Below are positions 12,301 through 19,275 of a stretch of 21,589 bases of DNA, in pieces (within the stretch, counting starts at the first letter, position 1; each line of letters opens with the position of its first letter). The notes below the pieces were generated by a model. That model ran no database searches. It was not told where the DNA came from and saw nothing but the letters and a program-made list of their open reading frames with translations. A program made the position numbers and the translations under genes. The stretch is from Phoronis ovalis (lineage: Eukaryota; Phoronida; Phoronidae). Where the stretch lies: positions 1 to 21,589 of the forward strand of contig JAOXYB010098604.1 in the NCBI GenBank assembly GCA_028565635.1, written 5' to 3'.

Positions 12301-15300
12301 AGTCTTAGATTATTCTATGTGCTGTGGGTATTTGCATACAAAAATAAATTAAAGTTTCAGTTAACAATTCGCTTCTTTTCCGGAAATAATGGGTCAAGAT
12401 TAGTGTAAATATACTGGTCATACCATGAGCAATCAGCTGGACAACCATCTCTTCATGTCCCTCCCTGGCTGCTTCCATAAGTGGCGTATATCCTTCATCA
12501 TTAACTTCCTCCAAATTGGCACCTCGACCAATTAAAAGGTTCGCTAACTCCACGTGTCCTCCGCAAGCAGCAAGTGTCAATGGGGACTCAAAGCTATCAG
12601 CTGGCATGTTAACCTAAAATAACACGAAAATAACCGTTTGATTTTGAAATGCGATAAATAAAAAGGGTTATATAAAACAAAGAAAAATGCGTGTTAAATG
12701 GCAGTTATTGTGTGGAACATGACTCAAAATACTCAAGCAAACAAATTTCAATTTGACTAGAAAACTCATTAGGTGTCTAACTAAACTTGTGCCAAGAAGT
12801 AATCCCTGGCAAAATTACTATTTCAACACTCTAGCAAACAATCTGTAGAAAATAACTATTTATTGTTCAAATAATAAACAAAACTTTAAAAAAGTATCAA
12901 AAGACTCCTCCTGAAAGATTTGTACACTTTTGTTGACAATGACTTAATAATGACGTTGTTTACAAGCCCACTATGTATCAAGCTGATGAAAGTTTATTCC
13001 CTGCTACAAAATAATGTAACTCACCTGTGCACCACTGTCCAATAATAAACGAGCCACCTCGACATGACCATCCATAGAAGCTTCCATCAGAGCTGTATGC
13101 ATCTCATCAGTTTTGTGCTCATGATCCGCACCCGCTTCTAACAGAAATTTCACCATTTCCAAGTGACCTGCGTCATAGATATGTTGCAAATTAATCTTTG
13201 TATTATTTTTTTAGTTGTACAGGAGGGAAGTAAATATGCACTTTTTGGAAAACTCAACTACCTCTAATATATTCTATATTTTATGCTTAGATAAATAGGT
13301 AAGAGACCCACCACCCATATTTTGGCTTTCACTAGTGACTCTAAGCTACTATGCCATTTAAATATGATAAGCTTTCATATTATTTTACACTGAGCCCTGA
13401 AAGCCTTTTGCATACATTTACCAAACAAAAAGTTGCTTGAAAGGAAAATGTACCTTTATAACAAGCCAGAGTGAGAGCACTCTCCTTGAATTCATTTGAA
13501 TGGGTATTAATTCCTGCACCAGCTTCCAGTAGTATTTTTGCCACCCCCACATGACCTGCGCTAGCAGCTTCCATTAATGGTGTATGGCCATTTTCATTAT
13601 GCTCTTCTACATTGGCACCATGCTCAATGAGCACACGGACAATATCTTCATAACCACCGGCTGCAGCGTAATGTAATGGAGTATTTCCTGTAATGAAGAA
13701 TGAAACATAAATTAGAATGGTTTAGATCAGTGCTACCAGTTTTCTAAAGCAATCCTTTCTATTGCCATCACAAGCAATTTTTTTACAATGAAGTAAACTT
13801 GACCAGTTTTACAAAGACTGCTCCAATAATATATCAGTTCATGCTATCTCTATCCTGTGTCCCCCTGTAATTTACAAGATATATAGAACATCATATTTGA
13901 TCACCTGATGATGATTGGGCATTCACATCTGCACCATGAGCTAACAACAATTTCACCATATCTACATATCCTCCATTAGCAGCTTCCATCAGTGGAGTAC
14001 AGTCACCTTTAACACCACGATCTTCAACATTAGCCTTCATTGCTAGTAGGACCTATTACGTAATCAATATTTATTAACCAAAACATCATTTAAATATTAC
14101 GATATATTTAGAACATATTAAATGATCACAGTTCTTAGAGTTTCATAATTAGATGTAGGCCTGTTAATGCAATATTTTGTCAGAATATTTATGCAATACC
14201 ATACCTGTGCTAATTCATAGTATCCAGCCGAACATGCCAGAGACAAAAGACTTTCCCCTTCTTCTGTAGTATCATGAACGCTGTGACCTTCATCCAAAAG
14301 TTTTCTCACTGTACCAATATCACCATCACTGCATGCTTCTGCCAGGCTTCTTAAAAGTTAAAGACAATGCTTTACTTTTATACAGTAAAATATCATATAT
14401 TAACAGTGGAACAGATACTAAATATAGCACATTTCTTGTATTACGATGTCATACAGTGCTAGCGATAGTTCACATTGCACAGTTTAGCATATGATGGGTA
14501 CTTAAAATATGTATTCAACGCATGTGTTCAACAGCTACTTTCAATATATCGTCATGGATGAAAACCACAGTTCCTTGATAATATAACATACTGACCTTTC
14601 CCCTAGGTGTCCCTGTTGTTCAGCCCTCATACGTGTCAGTGCTGCTGCAGCTTCATCCAGGGCACAGCTTACTGATGATGTTAACTTCCTTAAAACTTCA
14701 GGATCCGCTAAAGCTTTTCCATCTGCAGTAGATAGTTTACCTATACCTGACAGAAGAGAAAACATATACACATTGGTATACTGAAGTTCAAGACGACACC
14801 ATCATGCACCACACAGTGTATAGTCTAGTTCAATTAATCCAGAATTCTTGTATGATATATCTTTATTTGACCAACTGTCAAAAGCTAACCTCAATCCTCA
14901 AATTCTTACATAATATCAATAAAACATGTAATAGAAAATGTCTATCTTTAATTTGAAATATTACTGTTTGATATATTGACAAAGCAATGTTACCTCTCTA
15001 GTGATTTGTCTCTCTCTAAACAATGACAGACATTACGAGAAATATCATTTCAGAAAACCTTTGTTACTATTTTGCAAGCTAACAGCCTTTACATAACCCT
15101 TCCAAACTTTTTATAAATTACACTTGCTGATGAATCCTTAAATTCGCAGACTTCATAACATGATATAAGTAACATACCTGCAGCTTCGAGAAGAGCTTCA
15201 AGTCTGGCCTGTGTTTCTGGGTCAACAGACCGTAAATCCGTGCTTTCAAGATTTTCAGTTAAAAGAAACTTGGAATTGTTAATGATTTGCTCTGTGTTGT

Positions 15301-18300
15301 CAAATTCTTGATCAATCATGAAGGATTCCACCTGAAACAGTACCACCGAAAGATTTAGTTTTAGTGTGTCACATTTTAATTTTTTCTTTCAGATAAAACA
15401 TAAAATTCATTCTAACGTGTGACTGTGTTGCTTCACAAATAATGTTTGCTAGTCTACATCAGCATGTCCTTCCAAGGGAGGAAATGATATATACGTCTGC
15501 ACTCACCATCATTTGCAACATTTAAGAAGATCTACTACCTGCTTGATTTAACTGTCCAGAAACCAGACATTTCTTCTTGTACATTATAATAGTTATGTTG
15601 CTTTTGACATTTTGTGAAATCTGACTACATCCATCTGCAAATGATTACAACTGAAACTACCTGGGACAAGAAAGGAAGGTAAACAAATGGCTCAAACACT
15701 GTCTTGAAACCTGAAGCCACTCGGCCTCATTCCCACCAAAGTAGGTTAAACAGATCTCTATGGCAAAAATATACCCCTTGGTAAGCACCTGATGCCTAAA
15801 AATATACCCCTTGGTATGACATCATAGTTAGAAAACCCTTGGTATGCACATAAAATAAACATTTTGGAAAACAAACAAAAGCTATATTCCATCGTAAGCA
15901 CCCAATACAAAAGATACACTTCGTTAGAAGTGATGACTCGCAAAAAAACATTACTGACCCTTACTCTGAACAAACAGTTCCCTCTCACCACCCGAGGCAC
16001 TGCCCATGATTGAAGAAGAATACCAACAGCCCAGTAGTAAAGTAACTGAGGATGAGGCGTATGCGTTCCAGTATTTTTACAGCTGCGGGACAACTGCACT
16101 GAAAAAGCTTCAACACCAGCACCCTTTCGCTAGTTACTTAAACCCATTGACCCCATTTCATATTAAAGCATATATTTAATAACAAAAAACAATTTTATGT
16201 CAACTTGAAGCCGCTTTTTTTTATAATGTAGCCACTGGGTATATCTTTTTTATATTATATCAGTCTTATCATCACATGACAGTATCTATAATATACTATA
16301 ATTGATGCAATTTAAAATTCTAAATCTTATATTTAATTAATGAATACTTAATGCAAGACAGGTTTTCATAAGCATCATCCCTGAGTGGCAGATGTGCTGG
16401 ACAAACATCAGGAATGGAGTGCTGTGTCACAATCAAGGTATTATGTAATATGACACACTTTTAAAATCTCCATTATGTTATAAAGAACTTGAACAACTGA
16501 AATAGGTTACATTAGTACAATATTGAAAGGCCACCCTTACAACTACAACAGTCCTGGTAGCTTTTTGTAAGGATATTTCTAATCTCTCAAATTTCTGGTA
16601 GAGTTGCTGAATGTCCCAAAAGGAATTTCAAAATAAAAGTGGCTGTAACATTTTCTTGACTGCACATATGACTGGACATGAGATACAGAATTTATTGTTA
16701 TGCTAAACATATAAAGACATATTGTTTGATATCTTTGATACATGTTAGTTTGAGGGGGTCATTTCCAACTTTTGTGGAATTTACAACAATCTGAAAGGAC
16801 TAAGGGGACTGCTTCGGTGATTAAGTAGTTCAAGCACTCACTCCCTCGTTTTAAATCTAGTTTGTTCTGAACCACAATGTATTGGTGCAGTTTAGAAGCG
16901 TTCTTGAAAAGCCATTTTATAACCGAGTATGTTTAGCAAATCAAAGTTCAATAAGTTTACTTCTACATTACTGACGAATCTTGCAAAATTAGATACTTTA
17001 TAGAACTCTGAAAGATAAAATCTCCTATATGGTCCTAAATGGACAAAAAAATACAAAAACCTTAGCAGCATTTTTTAAAATAAACACTATATTATGTCAC
17101 ATTTTTTAAAATAAGCAGAGGCGAGTGTGGAAGTCTTTGAAGGTACATACTACAGCTGTTTGGCAAATGCGGGATCGGTTGTAATCCAATTAAGGCTGAT
17201 ACCTGATACTCAAACTCCCCCCCCCCCCCCCCGATAGTAAGGATTATTCTATTTAGGTTCTGTAAGCAAAGTCATTATCCTGTTATGTCATAAAAAGAGA
17301 CAATCTCCTAGATGTTCATTACTGAATAGTCTGATTCTCTAGCACTCATTTAATATTGATTAATCTAATTTGTCTATTTAATAATATCATCATATCAATA
17401 TAAGGATCTAGTTTCCTGTTATGACATCTAGGAAATCATAAACTATCTATTATGTAGCAAAAAATAACAGACTGTAGCATCAAAATTAAGACCCTCAATT
17501 TAAAAAAAATGAGATGTCGGATTTCATATATAGGATTTGAGTATTAGCTCAAAGGCTGAGAATGAGAAGAACACTGTACCATTTACATGGATTATTTTTT
17601 GAAATTTTCAAATGAGAGGAAAAACTTCACTATAAATGGACCTCGCAATTCTTGCAGGTATGGTCCTCATATAGGTTAGAATTATGCCTCATGGTTCTCA
17701 TATAGATTAGAAATTATGGCTCAGAATTAGTGTCTGGGTTAAATGCTATGAACTGCCACTGAGAAGGCGATTAACTACGCATCAGGCACAGAATAAAACG
17801 ACATCGACAGTTAAAATTTATGAAGATGAGAAAGTAAGCAATCTATCGGACACACTTACACACCGTTAGTGATGCGCACCTGGAGAAAAAAATCGACTCC
17901 TTTCATTTAGTAGTTAACTTTCCTTAACTGGAATATCAGATGTGACAGGACTGGGAGGGACTCCAGTTTTATAGATCATTCTACACTATGTTTTTAACTG
18001 TCAAAAATAGTACAACTATAGATTATTTATCTCTTGCAAACAATTTTTTTGCAAACTTGAGATGTGTGGCATACCATTGAGATTGTTTTGGCTACCAGTC
18101 TAGTGCAACGTTACGGATGGATTATGTGATACTCCATTTAAGCTGTGTTGACCTTAAATTAAGTATAATAAAACTGTTGCCATAAAAGCTACAGAATTCA
18201 ACAAAATATCAAATACCATGCTTTTTATACTTTTTATCATATCTCCGAATATCGATAGATGTTTGGTAATAAACAGCTACACGACCAAAACAATAAAACA

Positions 18301-19275
18301 ATCTGGCTATCCAAATATAAAATGTACTGTTATCCAGATACAAACATTTTGACTCGGCAGTTCAGCTATACTATTCAATTAATATTTAATACTAAATAAA
18401 ATTTATTGATTATAGTCTATTAAGATGTTGTCGATGCCTATGAGTGTGTCTACTCTACATATAATCTTAAAACAAGAGCTTTGTATTGGACCACAATGTC
18501 TTCTAAAGTTTTATTATATCCTTAAAATAAAGTGCCCTGGATCTGGATGTGTCCCAATACTCAGCAGATTCTAATATCAGTAAAAAATATGTATGTTGTT
18601 ATATGAATTGTGGTTATAAGTAGGTTTCGATCACTAGTTGGTCATACTTAGAAATAAATCCCATGATCTTTTGCATGAAAGGCAAACGTGCAAACAACGA
18701 CACCATCGCAGCACCTGCAGTTATGAAGCTATTAGGTATTATTAAACATGTACACTTAATAATGGCAGTACTCCACAAAGCAGAGACTGAAATAATGTAG
18801 TAACTATATTGCTAGTGACACAACTGGATACAAGTTTGAAAATGAGTCAGAATGCATTATCTCAAACGATGTATACGAAATGATAGTTACAACACCCTTA
18901 TGAAACTTGATAAAATGACAACAAACATACAAGAATGATGATTATCACCAAGAACTTGCAGAAACAGATGATATATCTCAAATTAACTGCCGAACAAAAA
19001 CTGAAACGGATCAATTCTGTATTTTGCAACGGACGCCATGGCAAGCAGGACTTTTGCATTTACTTTAACGTGAAAGACGTTTATACCTCTGATACATCTT
19101 CATCTTCACTGGCAGATAATTCTGCAAGAATCTCCTGTTCTGTGAGTTCTTCAGGACAAATTATTTTTGCATTTTCTATCATGGCAGGTGTCGACGAAAT
19201 AGTAGGCTGACCAACCTCGACCGTTTCCACGTCGTGATCCATTTCGTTATCTGAGTTGCTCCTTATTTCTGACAT
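87..19275 (-). CDS. ANKHD1: MASK: ankyrin-repeat and KH-domain protein (ANKHD1/ANKRD17 orthologue), 27 exons, 3'-incomplete
   Basis: Joined exons (high to low): 19275-19087, 15331-15178, 14746-14596, 14349-14205, 14052-13905, 13687-13454, 13167-13025, 12613-12424, 12156-11965, 11753-11644, 11418-11203, 10943-10706, 10233-9122, 8925-8625, 8289-8001, 7614-7401, 6956-6719, 6474-6278, 5278-5064, 4809-4682, 4450-4418, 4335-3973, 3598-3487, 2827-2684, 2432-2283, 1864-525, 338-87. Every junction is GT-AG and all phases agree; total 7,198 nt, about 2,400 codons. Human paralogues are roughly 2,540-2,600 residues, so only the extreme C-terminus is missing off the left edge. Seen: ankyrin repeats 1-15 at about residues 165-651 and 16-25 at about 1135-1480; KH domain about 1822-1885. 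Known for the family: a large cytoplasmic/nuclear scaffold and RNA-binding protein, a co-factor of Yorkie/YAP and a modulator of receptor tyrosine kinase signalling. The start is supported by an in-frame TAA 28-30 nt upstream. Confidence 0.96.
154..189. repeat. 18-bp tandem duplication inside MASK exon 27
   Basis: TGGTTCAACTCTTTCAAC is present twice without mismatch (154-171, 172-189). On the minus strand each copy encodes six residues of the VERVEP type, in frame. Confidence 0.92.
525..1864 (-). CDS. ANKHD1: MASK coding exon 26 (KH C-terminal helix and Pro/Ser-rich tail)
   Basis: Starts GSADATRQAHNLITALIKDP, the final helix of the KH domain, then DLVEILPKSKSKP as in the family (vertebrate ELEDLIPKNH). 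The remaining 400 or so residues are a Ser/Pro/Thr/Met-rich disordered tail. Landmarks include VSRELFPSGRNVLL, the FSPFDNLLSGVTDVFLNK amphipathic patch, and KADQPMTLPTIES. The 1,340-nt length, phase 1 end and donor GTATGC are consistent with exon 27. Confidence 0.94.
1865..2282 (-). other. MASK intron 25
   Basis: A 418-nt AT-rich intron splitting the KH domain, GTAAGT to ttccag. No other structure recognised. Confidence 0.9.
2283..2432 (-). CDS. ANKHD1: MASK coding exon 25 (KH domain, N-terminal part)
   Basis: Reads SKKVTLPAAAISRVIGRGGC, NINAIREVSGAHIEIGKQ and DRNITIK. This is the first half of a type I KH fold with an intact GxxG nucleic-acid-binding loop (GRGG, about residues 1835-1838). 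It closely matches vertebrate RIMGRGGCNITAIQDVTGAH. Donor GTAAGT, phase 2. Confidence 0.97.
2684..2827 (-). CDS. ANKHD1: MASK coding exon 24 (GWKEVV block before the KH domain)
   Basis: Reads DTLDTFGMNLPTPTKSINNN and ends SPKKGQKREEGWKEVVGK. The GQKREEGWKEVV block is identical to vertebrate ANKHD1/ANKRD17 and directly precedes the KH domain in both. Donor GTGAGT, phase 2. Confidence 0.95.
2828..3486 (-). other. MASK intron 23
   Basis: A 659-nt AT-rich intron, from donor GTAGGT to acceptor tttttctag. I see no coding signal or recognisable repeat in it. Confidence 0.8.
3487..3598 (-). CDS. ANKHD1: MASK coding exon 23 (linker)
   Basis: Reads GIGDLDDFGDLPSSLKISIT, then PQKKEKPKNEKTSRISQ. The only GT donor in the phase exon 24 needs is CT|GTAGGT, just before an in-frame TAG. 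It yields SQLDTLDTFGM across the junction. Exon end less certain than its start. Confidence 0.78.
3599..3972 (-). other. MASK intron 22
   Basis: A 374-nt intron, GTTAGG to gccatttcag. It holds a short (TAT)n run near 3760-3773; nothing else stands out. Confidence 0.85.
3973..4335 (-). CDS. ANKHD1: MASK coding exon 22 (low-complexity linker with basic cluster)
   Basis: Acceptor tttatctttgtag. Contains the basic cluster SRNKKNKKQREQW, corresponding to TNRKNKKNKTKE in vertebrate ANKHD1, then a Thr/Ser/Ala-rich stretch and SASRNNKENQPKAVIKNIST. Ends in phase 1 at donor GTTAGG. The KKNKK match and the phase support it. Confidence 0.88.
4418..4450 (-). CDS. ANKHD1: MASK coding exon 21: probable 33- or 42-nt microexon
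   Basis: Reads DGECEVQTSSE between acceptor aaattgcag (exon from 4450) or tacaaag (exon from 4459, adding EIA) and donor GTCAGG. Both versions are multiples of three and begin and end in phase 1, so inclusion or skipping keeps frame. Neither acceptor has a strong pyrimidine tract. I do not recognise the peptide; exons 20 and 22 could also be joined directly. Confidence 0.5.
4682..4809 (-). CDS. ANKHD1: MASK coding exon 20 (acidic linker)
   Basis: Between acceptor attacacaatag and donor GTAATA; reads KNSSPEPDDDQVEENDELEE, then a PEPVPAPQP proline stretch and VTINHAS. Composition resembles the acidic ELPEDEDEEENDEDVE segment at the same place in vertebrate ANKHD1. Assigned mainly by position, phase fit and composition. 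Confidence 0.85.
5064..5278 (-). CDS. ANKHD1: MASK coding exon 19 (charged helix, residues 1488-1559)
   Basis: Reads EILKKCHQCMEIIVTAKDRQ AAEANKNASFLL, matching vertebrate ELLKKCHQCVETIVKAKDQQ. It then becomes a Lys/Arg/Glu-rich single helix (RKRERKRQKKKEKQEKEKE) that could serve as a nuclear localisation signal. Ends in phase 2 at donor GTAACA. Confidence 0.94.
5279..6277 (-). other. MASK intron 18
   Basis: A 999-nt intron between the end of ankyrin block 2 and the charged helix, GTAGGA to ctttacag. It contains a run of ten C at 5823-5832 and otherwise AT-rich sequence without coding signal. Confidence 0.9.
6278..6474 (-). CDS. ANKHD1: MASK coding exon 18 (ankyrin repeats 24-25)
   Basis: Reads GGHLDVVQLLVSAGADIDSQ, then repeat 25, CLMAAFRKGHIKVVKWMVKH, and the conserved post-repeat segment VNQFPSDQECMRF, ending VTDK in phase 0 at donor GTAGGA. 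This closes the second ankyrin block. Confidence 0.95.
6512..6553. repeat. Perfect 21-bp tandem duplication
   Basis: The 21-bp unit starting ACATGTTGCATACTATTG occurs twice head-to-tail with no mismatch (6512-6532 and 6533-6553), in MASK intron 17. Confidence 0.9.
6719..6956 (-). CDS. ANKHD1: MASK coding exon 17 (ankyrin repeats 22-24)
   Basis: Begins TGLTPLMEAASGGYVEVGRV with DKGADVNAPPVPSSRD, continues TALTIAADKGHYRFVELLLS and ends NSPLWLACNG in phase 1 at donor GTATGT. The NAPPVPSSRD insertion between repeats is a family hallmark. Confidence 0.96.
6957..7400 (-). other. MASK intron 16
   Basis: A 444-nt intron, GTAGGG to actgtttag. Nothing recognisable inside. Confidence 0.9.
7401..7614 (-). 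CDS. ANKHD1: MASK coding exon 16 (ankyrin repeats 19-21)
   Basis: Reads TGSKLGISPLMLAAMNGHTQ, LLLDMGSDINAQIETNRN and TALTLACFQGRHEVVSLLVD, ending IEHRAK in phase 0 at donor GTAGGG. Near-identical to the vertebrate segment. Confidence 0.96.
7615..8000 (-). other. MASK intron 15
   Basis: A 386-nt intron, GTTTGT to aattttcag. A methionine-started frame inside it (7669-7911) has no family similarity and is taken as chance. Confidence 0.9.
8001..8289 (-). CDS. ANKHD1: MASK coding exon 15 (ankyrin repeats 17-19)
   Basis: Reads FTPLILAATAGHSDVVEILL, TPLSLACSGGRYEVVELLLA and YTPLSLAASGGYVNIIKLLL. The linkers EAQSERTKD and KEHRNVSD are identical to vertebrate ANKHD1. Phase 2 end at donor GTTTGT after EINSR. 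Confidence 0.96.
8290..8624 (-). other. MASK intron 14
   Basis: A 335-nt AT-rich intron, GTAATA to tttttacag, without further features. Confidence 0.9.
8625..8925 (-). CDS. ANKHD1: MASK coding exon 14 (linker end and ankyrin repeat 16)
   Basis: Continues the Gln run (IQQQQALQSKNKQ) across the intron, then a Ser/Thr/Pro-rich stretch ending in the landmark PPSYPLVDLDAETESNHD (vertebrate PPVYPSVDIDAHTESNHD). The first repeat of block 2 follows: TALTLACAGGHTELVGLLLS, IEHRDKKG. Phase 1 end at donor GTAATA. Confidence 0.95.
9122..10233 (-). CDS. ANKHD1: MASK coding exon 13 (Gln-rich coiled-coil linker, residues 704-1074)
   Basis: A single 1,112-nt exon separating the two ankyrin blocks. N-terminal part: basic KKRNLRSDPDGQ and acidic GPSDEEEFGLEYEQN stretches. 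Middle: a long heptad-like helix beginning SERLEAFINKMMRKAELL with REEQILKKQQILEELQKVER, which matches the vertebrate EEQVQKKKKILKELQKVER helix, running into a Gln-dominated coiled coil. C-terminal part: two PxPLHxxL motifs, acidic EDNEQEEDSENL, and a final glutamine run. The conserved helix shows it is true MASK sequence; the Gln expansion is probably lineage-specific. Confidence 0.94.
10234..10705 (-). other. MASK intron 12
   Basis: A 472-nt intron, GTATGA to ctggcttag. It holds a perfect 9-bp inverted repeat with a 3-nt loop at 10579-10599. Confidence 0.9.
10579..10599. repeat. Perfect 9-bp inverted repeat, 3-nt loop
   Basis: TAAGCACTT, loop TTC, AAGTGCTTA. Located in MASK intron 12. The stem does not extend, so a miRNA precursor is not supported. 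Confidence 0.8.
10706..10943 (-). CDS. ANKHD1: MASK coding exon 12 (ankyrin repeat 15 and start of linker)
   Basis: Reads STMLIEAAKGGHTNVVNLLL, the last repeat of block 1. It then moves into a disordered linker with the family landmarks IPRVPIQGL and VVPPQEA (vertebrate: VPRVPTHTL and VVPPQEP). Ends in phase 1 at donor GTATGA. Confidence 0.95.
11203..11418 (-). CDS. ANKHD1: MASK coding exon 11 (ankyrin repeats 12-14)
   Basis: Reads EHESEGG, RTPLMKAARAGHHCTVQFLI, HTVLSLACAGGHLAVVDTLL and ends AHGADPTHKLK in phase 0 at donor GTGAAT. Highly conserved with the vertebrate protein. Confidence 0.96.
11644..11753 (-). CDS. ANKHD1: MASK coding exon 10 (ankyrin repeats 11-12)
   Basis: A 110-nt exon between acceptor tttgtccag and donor GTAAGA. 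It reads GANVHAQTGTLD and TALTYACENGHTDVADILLQ, ending HAAEL. It has no start codon of its own but is clearly homologous to the vertebrate TALTYACENGHTDVAD segment. Confidence 0.95.
11965..12156 (-). CDS. ANKHD1: MASK coding exon 9 (ankyrin repeats 9-11)
   Basis: Reads GANVNAQTEETQE, TALTLAACGGFLEVVEFLVK and CSTPLMEASQEGHLEVVKFL. Repeat 10 has the family's shortened ending (DIELG followed directly by CSTPLM), a length anomaly shared with vertebrate ANKHD1. Its usual GAD turn is DAD here. Confidence 0.95.
12424..12613 (-). CDS. ANKHD1: MASK coding exon 8 (ankyrin repeats 7-9)
   Basis: Reads VNMPADSFE, SPLTLAACGGHVELANLLIG and YTPLMEAAREGHEEMVVQLI. The VNMPADSFE linker is identical to the vertebrate one. 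Ends in phase 1 within a Gly codon at donor GTATGA. Confidence 0.96.
12614..13024 (-). other. MASK intron 7
   Basis: A 411-nt AT-rich intron, GTGAGT to gttattttag. Nothing further seen. Confidence 0.9.
13025..13167 (-). CDS. ANKHD1: MASK coding exon 7 (ankyrin repeats 6-7)
   Basis: Reads GHLEMVKFLLEAGADHEHKT, then HTALMEASMDGHVEVARLLL and DSGAQ before a consensus GTGAGT donor in phase 0. Acceptor is tatgacgcag. Confidence 0.96.
13454..13687 (-). CDS. ANKHD1: MASK coding exon 6 (ankyrin repeats 4-6)
   Basis: Encodes NTPLHYAAAGGYEDIVRVLI, HTPLMEAASAGHVGVAKILL and the head of repeat 6, SALTLACYKG. The inter-repeat segment INTHSNEFKE is the same as in vertebrate ANKHD1. Ends in phase 1 inside the Gly codon at donor GTACAT. 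Confidence 0.96.
13905..14052 (-). CDS. ANKHD1: MASK coding exon 5 (ankyrin repeats 2-3)
   Basis: Reads VLLAMKANVEDRG, then CTPLMEAANGGYVDMVKLLL and AHGADVNAQSSSG. It has no internal methionine-started ORF of useful length, so it was read directly from the minus strand between acceptor attacgtaatag and donor GTGATC. It completes repeat 2 and encodes repeat 3. Confidence 0.93.
14205..14349 (-). CDS. ANKHD1: MASK coding exon 4 (ankyrin repeats 1-2)
   Basis: Begins at acceptor ttttaag and reads SLAEACSDGDIGTVRKLLDE, then ESLLSLACSAGYYELAQ. This is the degenerate first ankyrin repeat and most of the second, as in the vertebrate protein. Ends in phase 0 at donor GTATGG. Confidence 0.95.
14596..14746 (-). 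CDS. ANKHD1: MASK coding exon 3 (residues 115-165)
   Basis: Encodes IGKLSTADGKALADPEVLR and SSVSCALDEAAAALTRMRAE, almost identical to vertebrate ANKHD1. The donor that keeps frame is AG|GTCAGT, giving GERSLAEACSDG with exon 4. A second GT (GTATGT) lies 4 nt further on and breaks the frame. Confidence 0.93.
14747..15177 (-). other. MASK intron 2
   Basis: A 431-nt AT-rich intron, GTATGT to ttctgtcag. Nothing further seen. Confidence 0.9.
15178..15331 (-). CDS. ANKHD1: MASK coding exon 2 (residues 64-115)
   Basis: Opens at acceptor ctgtttcag with VESFMIDQEFD and contains the near-invariant family block DPETQARLEALLEAAG. It ends after one base of a Gly codon at donor GTATGT. No ankyrin consensus is present; in the family this is a conserved helical region ahead of the first repeat block. 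Confidence 0.95.
15764..15845. repeat. Three partial copies of a TATACCCCTTGGTA unit
   Basis: AAAAATATACCCCTTGGTA occurs at about 15765-15783 and again at about 15799-15816; a shorter ACCCTTGGTATG follows at about 15835-15846. Spacing of the units is about 33 bp. They lie in MASK intron 1. Confidence 0.7.
17217..17232. repeat. Poly-C run of 16
   Basis: Sixteen consecutive C on the plus strand (G on the MASK transcript strand), in intron 1. Confidence 0.9.
17662..17723. repeat. Two tandem copies of a ~31-bp unit
   Basis: GGTCCTCATATAGGTTAGA is followed by ATTATGCCTCA, then the unit repeats as GGTTCTCATATAGATTAGA with AATTATGGCTCA. Imperfect tandem duplication in MASK intron 1. Confidence 0.75.
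19087..19275 (-). CDS. ANKHD1: MASK coding exon 1 (residues 1-63)
   Basis: Encodes the acidic, disordered N-terminus and ends SASEDEDVSE at donor GTATAA in phase 0. Joined to exon 2 it reads EDVSEVESFMIDQ, matching the conserved vertebrate EDEVSEVESFILDQ segment, which fixes both the exon and the long first intron. The first ATG of this frame (19275-19273) follows an in-frame TAA at 19305-19303. Vertebrate N-termini are longer and Gly-rich; that part is absent here. Confidence 0.93.

Larger units (their letters stand above)
15332..19086 (-). other. MASK intron 1 (3.76 kb)
   Basis: The longest intron, GTATAA to ctgtttcag. I find no credible exon in it. It holds three partial copies of a TACCCCTTGGTA-type unit (15764-15845), a duplicated TTTTTTAAAATAA motif (about 17072-17113), a run of 16 C (17217-17232), two tandem copies of a roughly 31-bp unit (17662-17723), and a degenerate tRNA-like stretch near 16804-16870. 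Long first introns often hold enhancers; nothing here proves one. Confidence 0.85.

Noticed and set aside
15758-16099. 113-codon minus-strand ORF in MASK intron 1
   Set aside because: No recognisable domain, no splice continuity with the MASK phases, and its C-terminal part comes from a short tandem repeat (PRGIFL twice).
18935-19210. 91-codon plus-strand ORF overlapping MASK exon 1
   Set aside because: Its Ser-rich C-terminal half is the antisense of the acidic exon 1; the rest is intronic with no homology.
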